64,000 nt of DNA from Aquamicrobium defluvii. GTDB taxonomy: Bacteria > Pseudomonadota > Alphaproteobacteria > Rhizobiales > Rhizobiaceae. This document shows positions 18,593-27,297 of the stretch, one piece after another (positions within the stretch are counted from its first letter, which is position 1; each line of letters begins with the position of its first letter). The notes under the pieces were generated by a model. It saw only the letters and a program-made list of their open reading frames with translations. It made no database searches and had not been told where the DNA came from. The stretch spans positions 29,512 to 93,511 of the forward strand of contig NZ_SNZF01000017.1 in assembly GCF_004363725.1 (NCBI RefSeq), in the 5' to 3' direction. Both the position numbers and the translations under genes were made by a program.

Positions 18593-19468
18593 ATGAGCGA
18601 AGATCCTTCAAGAAAGCGGCTCGGACGGGGACTGGCAGCTCTGATCGGCGAAATCGACCGACCGGCGGAACCCGAAAGGCCGGCGGCGCTGGCCGATGGC
18701 AAGGTTCCTATCGAGTTCGTCGCCCCTAACCCGCGCAATCCGCGCCGGCATTTCGGTGAGCCGGAGCTGACAGATCTCGCGCAGTCCATCCGCGAGCATG
18801 GCATCGTGCAGCCGGTGGTGGTGCGCCCGGCGCCCGAGCAGCAGGGCCGCTATGAAATCATCGCCGGTGAACGTCGCTGGCGCGCGGCGCAGCGAGCCGG
18901 GCTGGTGGAGATTCCTGTCATCGTCCGCGAGGTCAGCGATCGCACCGCACTTGAGCTGGCGATCATCGAGAACGTCCAGCGTGCGGACCTCAACCCGATC
19001 GAAGAGGCGCTTGGCTATGAGCAACTCATCGAGGAGCACAATTACAGTCAGGCCGATCTAGGACAGGTTATCGGCAAGAGCCGCAGCCATGTGGCCAATA
19101 CGCTGCGCCTGTTGAAGCTGCCCGAAGTGATCCGGGATCTGGTGGTCGACGGATCCCTGTCGGCCGGTCATGCGCGAACCCTCGTTACAGCCGAAGACCC
19201 GGTAGGGCTGGCCAGGCGCATCATCGACGAAGGGCTGTCCGTGCGTCAGGCGGAAGCGCTGGCGCAGGCGCCAGCAGGTGCTGTCCGGGAAAACCGGTCT
19301 TCACCTCCCGCCGAGAAGGACGCCGATACGCTGGCGCTGGAAAAGCTGCTGACCGATACGATCGGAATGAAGGTGACCATCGCTCATAAGGAGCGGGGTG
19401 GAGAATTGCGCGTGTCCTACAAGACGCTCGACCAGCTCGACGACCTGTGCCGCAAACTGAAGCTCTAG
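18593..19468 (+). CDS. parB: Chromosome partitioning protein ParB
   Basis: 291 residues. It binds parS and spreads as a CTP-dependent clamp. The N-terminal RKRLGRGLAALIGE is the ParA-interacting peptide. The CTPase domain has the GERRWRAAQ box near residue 93 and NVQRADLNPIEEA near residue 125, followed by the HTH region (QADLGQVIGKSRSHVANTLRLLK). The C-terminal dimerisation domain begins at about residue 235. Four parS sites occur within 4.5 kb upstream. Confidence 0.95.
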   Translation: MSEDPSRKRLGRGLAALIGEIDRPAEPERPAALADGKVPIEFVAPNPRNPRRHFGEPELTDLAQSIREHGIVQPVVVRPAPEQQGRYEIIAGERRWRAAQRAGLVEIPVIVREVSDRTALELAIIENVQRADLNPIEEALGYEQLIEEHNYSQADLGQVIGKSRSHVANTLRLLKLPEVIRDLVVDGSLSAGHARTLVTAEDPVGLARRIIDEGLSVRQAEALAQAPAGAVRENRSSPPAEKDADTLALEKLLTDTIGMKVTIAHKERGGELRVSYKTLDQLDDLCRKLKL

Positions 19469-19748
19469 CCTAGAAAGCAGCTCCGCTGGCAGGCAAGGCA
19501 GGGTACAAATCCTGCCCCCTACCGGCCTGAAGTGCAGCCTTCCGCAACATGTCTGGCTGACGAATACGTACATCCCGCCGCCGGCAAAAACGGATCGGTT
19601 CCACGCATCTTCGCAGCGTCAGGCTATCTTCGATATCATGACATTTTCTGTCCGCTTCCATTGATCTGGTAGCGCTGTTTTGCGGCAATCGAACCTTGCC
19701 GGGCAAATGAAACCGGCGCGCGGAACGCGACCTGCGATCCCGGCCCGG
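19469..19748. other. Intergenic region between parB and matB
   Basis: 280 bp with no gene seen on either strand. parB and matB converge here. A short hairpin at 19497-19516 (GGCAGG / CCTGCC around an 8-base loop GTACAAAT) resembles a tRNA T-arm, but nothing else of a tRNA is visible. In relatives parB is commonly followed directly by convergent holA, so this marks the left edge of the accessory block. Confidence 0.4.
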
Positions 19749-21266
19749 TCACGGGGTGTAAAGATCCTTGTAGGTGTCGCGCAGCAGGTTCTTCTGGACC
19801 TTCCCCATGGTGTTTCGCGGCAGCTCGTCGACGATGACGATGCGCCTTGGCAGCTTGTAGCGGGCGAGGCGGTCGCCGAGCGCGGCGACGATCTCGTCTT
19901 CTCTGAGCGCTGCGCCGCTCCGGGGCACCACGACGGCGGTGACCCCTTCGCCCAGGTCGCCGTGCGGCACGCCGATGACCGCGCTTTCGAGCACGCCGTC
20001 GAGCCGGTCGATCTCGCTTTCGATCTCCCTGGGATAGATGTTGTAGCCGCCCGAGATGACGAGGTCCTTGCCACGCCCGACGATGTGGACATAGCCGCGC
20101 TCGTCGATCAGGCCGAGGTCGCCGGTGATGAAGAAGCCGTCGTCGCGGAACTCCGCCTTCGTCTTGTCCGGCATGTTCCAGTAACCCTGAAAGACGTTCG
20201 GGCCCCTGACCTCCAGCATGCCGGTCTCGCCGGCATGCAGCACTGCGCCGCTGTCTATGTCCACGACACGGATGTCGACACCGGGCAGGGGAAAGCCCAC
20301 GGTTCCGGCAATGCGCTCGCCGTCATAGGGGTTGGAGGTGTTCATGTTGGTCTCGGTCATGCCGTAGCGCTCGAGGATGGCGTGGCCGGTGCGGGCGCGG
20401 AATGTCTCATGCGTTTCGGCAAGCAGCGGGGCCGAACCGGAGATGAACAGCCGCATGCCGGCCGTGCTGTCGCGGTTCACGCGCGCGTCCTGGGCAAGGC
20501 GCACATAGAAGGTCGGCACGCCCATCAGAACCGTTGACCTGGGCAAACGCTCGACGATCGCATCGGGGTCGAACTTCGGCAGCAGGAACATCGACGCGCC
20601 GGAGACAAGGATGGTGTTGGTGGCCACGAAGAGGCCATGCGTGTGGAAGACCGGCAGCGCGTGGATCAGCCGGTCGCCGGCGGTGAAGCGCCAGCTCTCG
20701 CGCAGCGTCAGCGCATTTGACAGCAGATTGTCGTGGCTGAGCATCGCGCCCTTCGAGCGCCCCGTGGTGCCGGAGGTGTAGAGAATGGCGGCGAGATCGC
20801 CGGAGCCGCGCCGGACATCGGAGAACTGTGCCGGCGCTCCCTGCGCGGCACCCATCAGAGAGCCCCCGCCCGCCTCGTCCAGCGTTTCCAGGACCGCGCC
20901 GCAGCCCCTGACCGTATCGGCCAGTTTTTGCGCATTGTGCGGCGAGACGACGATGAGCGCGGGCTTCGCATCGTTGAAGAAGTAATCGAGCTCGGCGAGC
21001 GTATAGCCGGTGTTGAGCGGCAGATAGACGGCTCCGCAACGCACGCAGGCGAGGTAGAGCATCAGCGCCTCGGCGCTTTTCTCCACCTGCGCCGCCACGC
21101 GGTCGCCGGGCTTCACGCCGCGCGTGGCCAGCACATGCGCGAGGTGGGCCGACATGGAAAGCATGTCACCATAGGTAAGGACGCGACCGTCGTGCGTTTC
21201 GATGAAGATGGCCTCCAGCCCCGGAAGGGCGCTGCGGATGGCGTCGAACAGATGGTTGTCAGGCAT
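19749..21266 (-). CDS. matB: Malonyl-CoA synthetase (AMP-forming malonate-CoA ligase)
   Basis: 505 residues of the acyl-adenylate-forming superfamily. It activates malonate with ATP and CoA. Motifs are A3 ILYTSGTTGRSKGAM near residue 163, A5 YGMTETNMNTSN near residue 299, A7 FFITGDLG near residue 382, and the C-terminal catalytic Lys in GKVQKNLLR. MatB is assigned because of overall similarity and because the remnant abutting its start codon is malonyl-CoA decarboxylase, the MatA partner in rhizobial mat operons. The original operon promoter appears to have been lost upstream, so expression is doubtful. Confidence 0.88.
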   Translation of the reverse strand: MPDNHLFDAIRSALPGLEAIFIETHDGRVLTYGDMLSMSAHLAHVLATRGVKPGDRVAAQVEKSAEALMLYLACVRCGAVYLPLNTGYTLAELDYFFNDAKPALIVVSPHNAQKLADTVRGCGAVLETLDEAGGGSLMGAAQGAPAQFSDVRRGSGDLAAILYTSGTTGRSKGAMLSHDNLLSNALTLRESWRFTAGDRLIHALPVFHTHGLFVATNTILVSGASMFLLPKFDPDAIVERLPRSTVLMGVPTFYVRLAQDARVNRDSTAGMRLFISGSAPLLAETHETFRARTGHAILERYGMTETNMNTSNPYDGERIAGTVGFPLPGVDIRVVDIDSGAVLHAGETGMLEVRGPNVFQGYWNMPDKTKAEFRDDGFFITGDLGLIDERGYVHIVGRGKDLVISGGYNIYPREIESEIDRLDGVLESAVIGVPHGDLGEGVTAVVVPRSGAALREDEIVAALGDRLARYKLPRRIVIVDELPRNTMGKVQKNLLRDTYKDLYTP

Positions 21267-21600
21267 TCAGTTTTCCTGCGGCTTCGGTAGCGCTTTCCTG
21301 GACGGGACAGCCGCAACCCATTTGCGCGCTTCAGGCGAAGCGGCCACCTCGCCCCGCTCGGCATAAGCCTCGTGATTGTGCTCCATGTCGTCCAGCTTGT
21401 GGAGGTAGTTGACCATGAGCCGTGGGATTCCCGCAAGCCTCTGGCCGAAACATCGCCGGGGAAATCGAGGCGTTCGAGCCGTGCGCCATTGCCCAGATGG
21501 AAGCGTGCGACGGGGTCGACCAGCCGTCCGTCCCCGGTGCGGGCGGTCAGGAAATAGTGGGCTGCGGCCTTACCGGCGTCTGCAATTGCGGGTGCGAAAC
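21267..21600 (-). pseudogene. matA: Malonyl-CoA decarboxylase (matA) 3' remnant, truncated and frameshifted
   Basis: Read leftward, the segment from about 21590 gives AGKAAAHYFLTARTGDGR, then LVDPVARFHLGNGARLERL and GDVSARGL. After a one-base loss near 21420 it continues in the next frame with LMVNYLHKLDDMEHNHEAY and ends PSRKALPKPQEN before a TGA at 21267-21269. This is the C-terminal quarter of malonyl-CoA decarboxylase. The N-terminal three quarters are absent. The TGA abuts the matB ATG directly, showing they were one operon. The right boundary is approximate. Confidence 0.8.
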
Positions 21601-21753
21601 AGCATGGAGAGTTCGCTCGACGAGCACCAGCGCATCGTAGACGCAATACTTCGCGGCGACGGCAAAGCGGCGGCCAGTGAACTGCGCAGCCATATTGCCG
21701 TTCAAGGCGATCGTTTCTCGGATCTGGTTGCATGCCTTGAGCATTTTCAATGA
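21600..21753 (+). pseudogene. matR: GntR/FCD-type regulator (matR-like) 3' remnant
   Basis: About 50 codons read SSLDEHQRIVDAILRGDG and AAASELRSHIAVQGDRFSDL before a TGA at 21751. This is the typical end of the FCD ligand-binding domain of FadR-subfamily GntR regulators. In rhizobial mat loci a GntR regulator MatR is transcribed divergently from matA, so the orientation fits. The DNA-binding domain and most of the FCD domain are missing. The left boundary is approximate. Confidence 0.6.
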
Positions 21754-22415
21754 CGACGGCCGGACATCCCTGATTCCGGAGTCGATGTCCGGGGACCTTT
21801 CCTTGCGCTGTGAAAGAGCTTTGGCTGGGAGTGAGACCCGGATAGCCGTGTGCGATGCGCCTCTCGCCGGGACCGAAATGCCGATCTGATTGAATGCGGA
21901 ACTGAAGGATGTTTGCAAAAAGGCCGCAGCCTCGATTCCCGGTAAAGCCATGGTGGAAGGAAAAGGCGACATGATTGCGTCCCGGGATGAGGCGGCTGCT
22001 CGCGCCGGTGCTTCCGTATCCTTCACGGGATGGATATAGGCCGTGCCATGCCCCCGCCTGAAGGCGCCACAGGGATGATCGGGCACGCTTATGATGTCGA
22101 AATGGCCGACAACGCGCTGTACCCGGTGCAATTTGCGATACCGGGCGCGGTGGAGTGTTGCTCCGACTGCTTCCTGAGGGGGGATGGTGCATCCGAACCA
22201 TCCGTGGCTGTCCCGACAGAAGAGGCTGTGCGGGATGCCGCCCACGCATGCTGACGGGCAAGGAGCCAGCCTCGTGCAGCAGTTTGCCGATATCCGGCTT
22301 ATCATGGTCGGCGCCGATCCGCGTGCATCGGCGTGGCTCTCACCTTGCGGCCGCCGTCATCGACGACAGTGGCCGCTGCGTCGCACTGCACCTCGGTGCA
22401 CATCAGTCAGGAGAA
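21754..22415. other. Region without recognisable gene (about 660 bp)
   Basis: No frame on either strand shows a familiar domain, a good start with Shine-Dalgarno sequence, or consistent codon use. It lies between the mat remnants and the flippase-like gene and may be decayed coding sequence. One forward stretch near 22340-22400 reads AAVIDDSGRCVALHLG, which is coding-like but too short to assign. Confidence 0.5.
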
Positions 22416-23378
22416 TCAGCGATCGGTTTCCCCGGTATGGTTCCTCCTGCGGGCGCCGGCCAGGGAAAAAAGCGTTCCGGCCAGCGAGGAGACGATTACG
22501 AGCAGATGCAGGTTGATTCCTGCGCGCCCCAGCGTTTCGAGCGCAGTGGAGGTGGCAGGCGAACCAAACGCCAGCGCGCCTGCCGTGATCGCGGCCGGAT
22601 AGGTTCCCACGCCGGCCGGAGCATGAAACGGCAGAACGGATGACAGCTCCCCTCCCAGAGCTCCTCCAACGGCGGCTGAAGGAGGGGCGACGCCAAGCAT
22701 CATCAGAATGGCGGCGAGCATCGCCAGTTTCGCGAACCAGTTGAGCAGGGTCGTGCACCAGGCGCGCAGGAAACGGCCTGCATTTTCAGGCAGGCCCGCT
22801 TCCAGTTCGGAAACAAGATACCTCGCCCGCTGCGGCGCGAAGGCGTGGGCCAGGCCGATGGCGCGGCGTCTGAAGGCAAAGCCGGCCGCGGGCAGGAACA
22901 GAAAGATGAACCAGCCGATCCAGCCCAGCGGGTTGTGAGCGAAAGCGAGCACGACGCCCACGCCGCCGGCGGCCAGCAAGGCATGCAGGTCGAGCAGCCG
23001 CATCACCAGCAGGGCGGACGTGGATCGTGCAATGGAAACGCCGAATTCCGCGCGCATCAGCACCGGAAAGCCGATTTCCCCGCTGCGGAAGGGCAGCATG
23101 ATATTGAGCAGATTGTGAAGCTGCGTCAGCCGGAAGAGCCGCCCGAAATGCCCCCTCGTCTCGGTGGGGAAATAATCATGGATACGCCAGGCGCGCAGCA
23201 GATAACTCCCCATCATCAGGCATATGGCGAAGACGATGGCCCATGCTCCCACGTCCTTCCATTGCGACAGGATCGTATTCCACCCGAACATCCATTGAAG
23301 GAATATCAGATACGCGGACACGACCGTCGCGGATAAAAGTGCCGCACGATGACGCGCAACCCATTGTTTCATAGCCAT
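22416..23378 (-). CDS. Lysylphosphatidylglycerol-synthase-TM/flippase-like membrane protein (UPF0104)
   Basis: 320 residues from the ATG at 23378; ATGs at 23372 and further upstream (23393, 23438) are possible. About seven to eight hydrophobic segments are visible, starting with LLSATVVSAYLIFLQW. The family signature LLNIMLPFRSGEIGFPVLM near residue 95 and the late PFHAPAGVGTYPAAITAGAL are typical of the AglD/MprF-TM family, proposed lipid-linked sugar or lipid flippases. It is divergent from a GT2/GT39 gene pair, suggesting a shared envelope-glycan role. Confidence 0.75.
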   Translation of the reverse strand: MAMKQWVARHRAALLSATVVSAYLIFLQWMFGWNTILSQWKDVGAWAIVFAICLMMGSYLLRAWRIHDYFPTETRGHFGRLFRLTQLHNLLNIMLPFRSGEIGFPVLMRAEFGVSIARSTSALLVMRLLDLHALLAAGGVGVVLAFAHNPLGWIGWFIFLFLPAAGFAFRRRAIGLAHAFAPQRARYLVSELEAGLPENAGRFLRAWCTTLLNWFAKLAMLAAILMMLGVAPPSAAVGGALGGELSSVLPFHAPAGVGTYPAAITAGALAFGSPATSTALETLGRAGINLHLLVIVSSLAGTLFSLAGARRRNHTGETDR

Positions 23379-23441
23379 CCGGAAAACTATCATGTAGTAG
23401 GCGCCTTGAAGCCCGAAGGCCCCGACAATTAGGAGCAATAC

Positions 23442-24455
23442 TTGTCTCGGACAACTGTCAATGCCGGGGACGCGGTCAATTCAGATGCGTTCGAATTGTC
23501 AATCATCGTCCCGCTGTTCAACGAGGAGGAGAGCGTCGGCTTCCTGCTGGAGCGGATCGGCCAGGCCATGGCGGGTTATGACGCGCCGTGGGAGCTCATC
23601 CTCGTCGACGACGGCAGTTCGGACGCCACCGTGCTCAAGGCGAAAACCCATCCCGCGGCCGGTCGCCTGCCTTTGAAGATCGTGGAATTGCAACGCAATT
23701 TCGGACAGACGGCAGCCATGCAGGCGGGACTCGATTTCGCCAGCGGCCGCCTGATCGCCACCATGGACGGAGATCTCCAGAACGATCCCGAAGATATCCC
23801 GGACATGGTCCGGACCCTGGAGGAACGGGACCTCGATCTTCTCGTGGGGTGGCGCAGGAACCGCCAGGACGGCCTTGTCCTGCGCAAGGTTCCTTCATGG
23901 ATTGCCAACAGGCTTATCGGGCGCGTGACCGGCGTGCGGCTTCACGACTACGGTTGCAGCCTGAAGATATATCGCGCCTCGATCATCAAGCAGGTGCAGC
24001 TGATGGGCGAGATGCATCGTTTCATTCCCGCCTGGGTGGCGGGCGTGGTGCCGAGTTCGCGTATCGGGGAAATGCCGGTCCGTCACCATGCACGCCAGCA
24101 TGGCGTATCCAAATACGGAATCTCGCGAACCTTCCGCGTCATTCTCGACCTGCTGTCGGTGATGTTCTTCATGCGGTACAAGGCCCGGCCCGGCCATTTC
24201 TTCGGTTCGATCGGGCTGGTTGCGGGTGTCATCAGCGCGCTGACTTTCTTCTATCTCGGCATCGACAAGTTCGTCATGGGCAACGATATCGGCACCCGCC
24301 CGCTGCTGCTGGTCGGCGTCATGATGTTCCTGTCGTCGCTCCAGATGATCACCATGGGCATATTGGCTGAGATGATCGCCCGGACCTATTTCCAGGGCAG
24401 CGATACGCCGGGCTATATCGTGAGGCAGGTGGTGCGGCCGGGGGAAGCCAGGTGA
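23442..24455 (+). CDS. GT2 glycosyltransferase, polyprenyl-phosphate sugar synthase (ArnC/DPM1-like)
   Basis: 337 residues from a TTG at 23442, with AGGAG six bases upstream deciding the start. The GT-A domain begins LSIIVPLFNEEESVGFLLE, followed by LVDDGSSDAT, the metal-binding ATMDGDLQNDPEDIP near residue 106, and VGWRRNRQDG. Two C-terminal membrane helices (about residues 250-315) anchor it, as in ArnC and rhizobial RgtE, which make polyprenyl-phosphate-linked aminoarabinose or galacturonic acid. It overlaps the next gene by 4 bp. Confidence 0.85.
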   Translation: MSRTTVNAGDAVNSDAFELSIIVPLFNEEESVGFLLERIGQAMAGYDAPWELILVDDGSSDATVLKAKTHPAAGRLPLKIVELQRNFGQTAAMQAGLDFASGRLIATMDGDLQNDPEDIPDMVRTLEERDLDLLVGWRRNRQDGLVLRKVPSWIANRLIGRVTGVRLHDYGCSLKIYRASIIKQVQLMGEMHRFIPAWVAGVVPSSRIGEMPVRHHARQHGVSKYGISRTFRVILDLLSVMFFMRYKARPGHFFGSIGLVAGVISALTFFYLGIDKFVMGNDIGTRPLLLVGVMMFLSSLQMITMGILAEMIARTYFQGSDTPGYIVRQVVRPGEAR

Positions 24456-25975
24456 GCGACCTGCTGGAGCGGCGGCCGCATTTCGTCTTTGTCCTGCTGT
24501 TCGCCTTTTTCGCTCTCAATGTCGTCTTGAGGGTCCTGCTGCCGTCATCGCTTGAGCTCGACGAGGCGGAGCAGATGTTCGTCTCGCAGTGGCTGGCTCT
24601 CGGCTACAGCAACCAGCCACCGCTTTACAACTGGCTCCAGTACGGGGCCAATACCATCTTCGGAGCATCCGTTCTTTCGCTCTCGCTGCTCAAGAACGGA
24701 ATGCTGTTCGCCTCCTATCTGCTCATGGGGCTGACCGCCTTCGGAGTTCTGCGGGACAAGCGTCTGGCCGTCATCGCTTCGCTTGGCCTGTTCATGATCT
24801 CCCAGATCGGTTATGGCGCACAGCGCGACCTGACCCATACGGTGGCGGTGATATTCAGCTCGTCCCTGTTCCTCTACGGGCTGTTCCGTACCGTGGACCG
24901 GCCCAGCGGCTTGTCCTACCTGCTCATGGGCCTGGCCATCGGCATCGGCGCCATCTCGAAATACAATTTTCTTCTTCTGCCGGGCTCGGTGTTTCTTGCC
25001 GCTCTGTGGGACGACCAGTTGCGTCGCCGCATTTTCGACCGGCGCATCCTTCTGGCGGCCCTGGCCACCCTTCTCATCATCGTTCCGCATGCGGTCTGGT
25101 TCGTGAAAAATCTGGACCAGGCGACATCCCGGACCCTTGAGAAGCTGACCGACAATTCGGGATCCGGAACGGTTCATCAAATTCTCCTCGGGTTGTATTC
25201 CCTGACGGAGGCTTTGGTTGGCGTATCGTCCCTGATCCTGCTCATCTTTGCCGCCGTATTCGGCAGGCAGATGTTCACGGCCCTGCGCGCCGGCAACATG
25301 TGGACGCGGCTGACCGAGCGAACATGGATCGTGGCGTTTCTGGCGCTGCTGAGCCTTATCCTGTTTTTCGGGGTCTCCGAAATTCGCGACAGGTGGCTGA
25401 TACCGCTCGTCATGCCCTTGCCGCTCTATCTGTGCCTGAAACTGGAGGAAGCCGGGGCAGACACAAGCAAGCCGTTCAGAATACTGCTCGGCATCACAGT
25501 GGCGATCATGGTGATCATTCCCTCCGTCCTCGGCTTGCGGATCGTCACGGCAGGCTGGACTGGAAATTACCAGAAGCTCAATGTGCCTTACGGCCCGATG
25601 ATAAATCAGCTGATGGCCGAAGCGCCGGTTTCGCCGGCCGCGATTGTCGCGGGCGACGGGCAACTTGCCGGCACAATCCGCCTTCACGTATCGGATGTTC
25701 CTATATTGGCCCCCGCGGGCCAGCAGTTCTTCCCGGACATCGCTGCGGATCGGCCGATCCTCGTGATCTGGCGGAGCGGCCGCAAGGTCGATCTTGCCAG
25801 TTCGCCGGAAATGCCGGGCAACCTCGCGCGCTTCATAGAGCGGAACCTGCCCGATTCCCGCCCCGAAGGGCTGGTCCGGCATGTAGACGTGCCTTATCAC
25901 TACGGCGCACCGGGAGATACGTATCGTTTCTACTATCAATGGGTGGATGCCGGCACGCAAAAACCGGAGTCGTGA
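24452..25975 (+). CDS. GT39/ArnT-like polyprenyl-phosphate-dependent membrane glycosyltransferase
   Basis: 507 residues with 10-12 hydrophobic helices. The first periplasmic loop carries the catalytic-region motif SLELDEAEQMFVSQWLALGY, then NQPPLYNWLQY, shared with ArnT, lipid A and core transferases including rhizobial RgtA-C. A soluble C-terminal domain follows the helices (from about residue 380). Its start overlaps the GT2 stop by 4 bp; the GT2 product is the likely donor supplier. Lipid A or LPS core glycosylation is the best guess; the sugar is unknown. Confidence 0.82.
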   Translation: MSDLLERRPHFVFVLLFAFFALNVVLRVLLPSSLELDEAEQMFVSQWLALGYSNQPPLYNWLQYGANTIFGASVLSLSLLKNGMLFASYLLMGLTAFGVLRDKRLAVIASLGLFMISQIGYGAQRDLTHTVAVIFSSSLFLYGLFRTVDRPSGLSYLLMGLAIGIGAISKYNFLLLPGSVFLAALWDDQLRRRIFDRRILLAALATLLIIVPHAVWFVKNLDQATSRTLEKLTDNSGSGTVHQILLGLYSLTEALVGVSSLILLIFAAVFGRQMFTALRAGNMWTRLTERTWIVAFLALLSLILFFGVSEIRDRWLIPLVMPLPLYLCLKLEEAGADTSKPFRILLGITVAIMVIIPSVLGLRIVTAGWTGNYQKLNVPYGPMINQLMAEAPVSPAAIVAGDGQLAGTIRLHVSDVPILAPAGQQFFPDIAADRPILVIWRSGRKVDLASSPEMPGNLARFIERNLPDSRPEGLVRHVDVPYHYGAPGDTYRFYYQWVDAGTQKPES

Positions 25976-26048
25976 GCCAGGGGCGGGGTGGGTGCCCGTC
26001 CGGCATTGGCTTATCGAACGGAATTGAACGCCCTGAGGACAAACCGGC

Positions 26049-27104
26049 ATGTTCGCCGCCCGGAACAAACTTGTTCATGCCACGCTGATCATCATTGCGA
26101 CTTTGCTGTTTGTCGCGGTGCTTTCCGTGGCGGATACGGTTTTTGCGCCGATTGCCCTTGCGCTTTTTGTCATCGCTCTGGTGTCGCCCGTGCAGCGCCG
26201 GTTGCAGGAACTCATGCCGCACTATGTGGCGCTGGGCATCAGTTTCCTGATCGTGATGCTTGCACTGCTGGCCTTCGGCTGGCTCATCGCCTGGGCTTTC
26301 GGTCAGGTTGGGCGGTGGATCATCGCCGATGCGGCGCATTTCCAGCAGCTCTACGAGCAGGCCCGCCGCTGGCTGGAGGAACAGGGTATCGCCTCCGCCA
26401 CGGTCTGGCCGGAGAATTTCGGCGTGAGCTGGATCCTGCGCACGGTGCAGACCGTCAGCAGCCGGCTCAACGGCATCTTCAGCTTCTGGCTGATCGCGCT
26501 CGTCTATGTCCTGCTCGGGTTGATGGAAGTCGAGGATTTCGGCAACCGCATCAAGGCAATGCGCAACAGGACGGCAAGCCGGGCGCTGCTCGAAGGGTGT
26601 CAGCAAACGGCGGTCAAGATCCGGCGCTATATGGTGATCCGTACGGCCATGAGCCTGGCAACGGGCCTGCTGGTCTGGGCGTTCGCGCGGGTCGTCGGCC
26701 TTTCGCTGGCCGAGGAATGGGGCTTCATCGCCTTCGCGCTCAACTACATCCCCTTCATCGGCCCCTTTGTCGCGACACTGCTGCCGACGCTTCTTGCCCT
26801 TGTCCAGTTCGGCACATGGGAGGGGGTGCTGGCGATTTTCGTCGGGCTGAATGTCATCCAGTTCGTCGTGGGCAGCTACATCGAACCGCGCGTTTCGGGC
26901 AGCGCGCTTTCGATGTCTCCCGTCGTGGTGCTGTTTTCCGTTTTCCTGTGGGGGCATTTGTGGGGAATCTTCGGCGCCTTCATCGGCGTTCCCATCATGA
27001 TCGCGGTGCTGACATTTTGCAGCCAGCACCAGTCAAGCCGATGGATTTCCGAACTCTTCGGCCTCGGCAGCATGGAAAAAACCACAGCCGCCGATCCCGC
27101 CTAG
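26049..27104 (+). CDS. AI-2E-family (PerM/TqsA) transporter
   Basis: 351 residues with about seven to eight membrane segments. The N-terminal pair flanks LFVIALVSPVQRRLQELMP. The family hallmark in the C-terminal half is FALNYIPFIGPFVATLLP near residue 235, with SGSALSMSPVVVLFSVFLWGHLWG near residue 285. Proteins of this family include autoinducer-2 exporters and proteins with sodium/proton antiport roles, so the substrate is not assigned. The stop is one base from the apparent end (TGT) of an IS481 relic. Confidence 0.85.
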   Translation: MFAARNKLVHATLIIIATLLFVAVLSVADTVFAPIALALFVIALVSPVQRRLQELMPHYVALGISFLIVMLALLAFGWLIAWAFGQVGRWIIADAAHFQQLYEQARRWLEEQGIASATVWPENFGVSWILRTVQTVSSRLNGIFSFWLIALVYVLLGLMEVEDFGNRIKAMRNRTASRALLEGCQQTAVKIRRYMVIRTAMSLATGLLVWAFARVVGLSLAEEWGFIAFALNYIPFIGPFVATLLPTLLALVQFGTWEGVLAIFVGLNVIQFVVGSYIEPRVSGSALSMSPVVVLFSVFLWGHLWGIFGAFIGVPIMIAVLTFCSQHQSSRWISELFGLGSMEKTTAADPA

Positions 27105-27105
27105 G

Positions 27106-27297
27106 TGTTCAGTCCCGGGCTTTGATGGATTGATGCTGAACCGATCCGGCTGTGAAGTCCATCGTTTGCAGATGAACTCATAGGGCGTGAGGCCCTTGAG
27201 GGTTTTCAATCTTCGCCCGAAATTATAGGCGTCGATGAAGTCCTGAAGGTGCCGACGCAACTGATCGTGATCGTCGTAGTGCAAGCGATTGGCACAT
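27106..27297 (-). mobile_element. IS481-family transposase C-terminal relic
   Basis: Read leftward, the segment encodes HYDDHDQLRRHLQDFIDAYN, then FGRRLKTLKGLTPYEFICKR and WTSQPDRFSINP, the end of the DDE integrase of IS481-like elements. Only about 60 C-terminal codons survive. TGT at 27106-27108 may be the element's terminal base triplet. The 5' part is cut off where the IS5-type relic begins on the other strand. Confidence 0.75.

Noticed and set aside
22150..22410. Forward-strand coding-like segment (AAVIDDSGRCVALHLG) considered as a transposase fragment.
   Set aside because: The similarity is limited to a few residues, needs frame changes to extend, and no catalytic motif or inverted repeat is visible.
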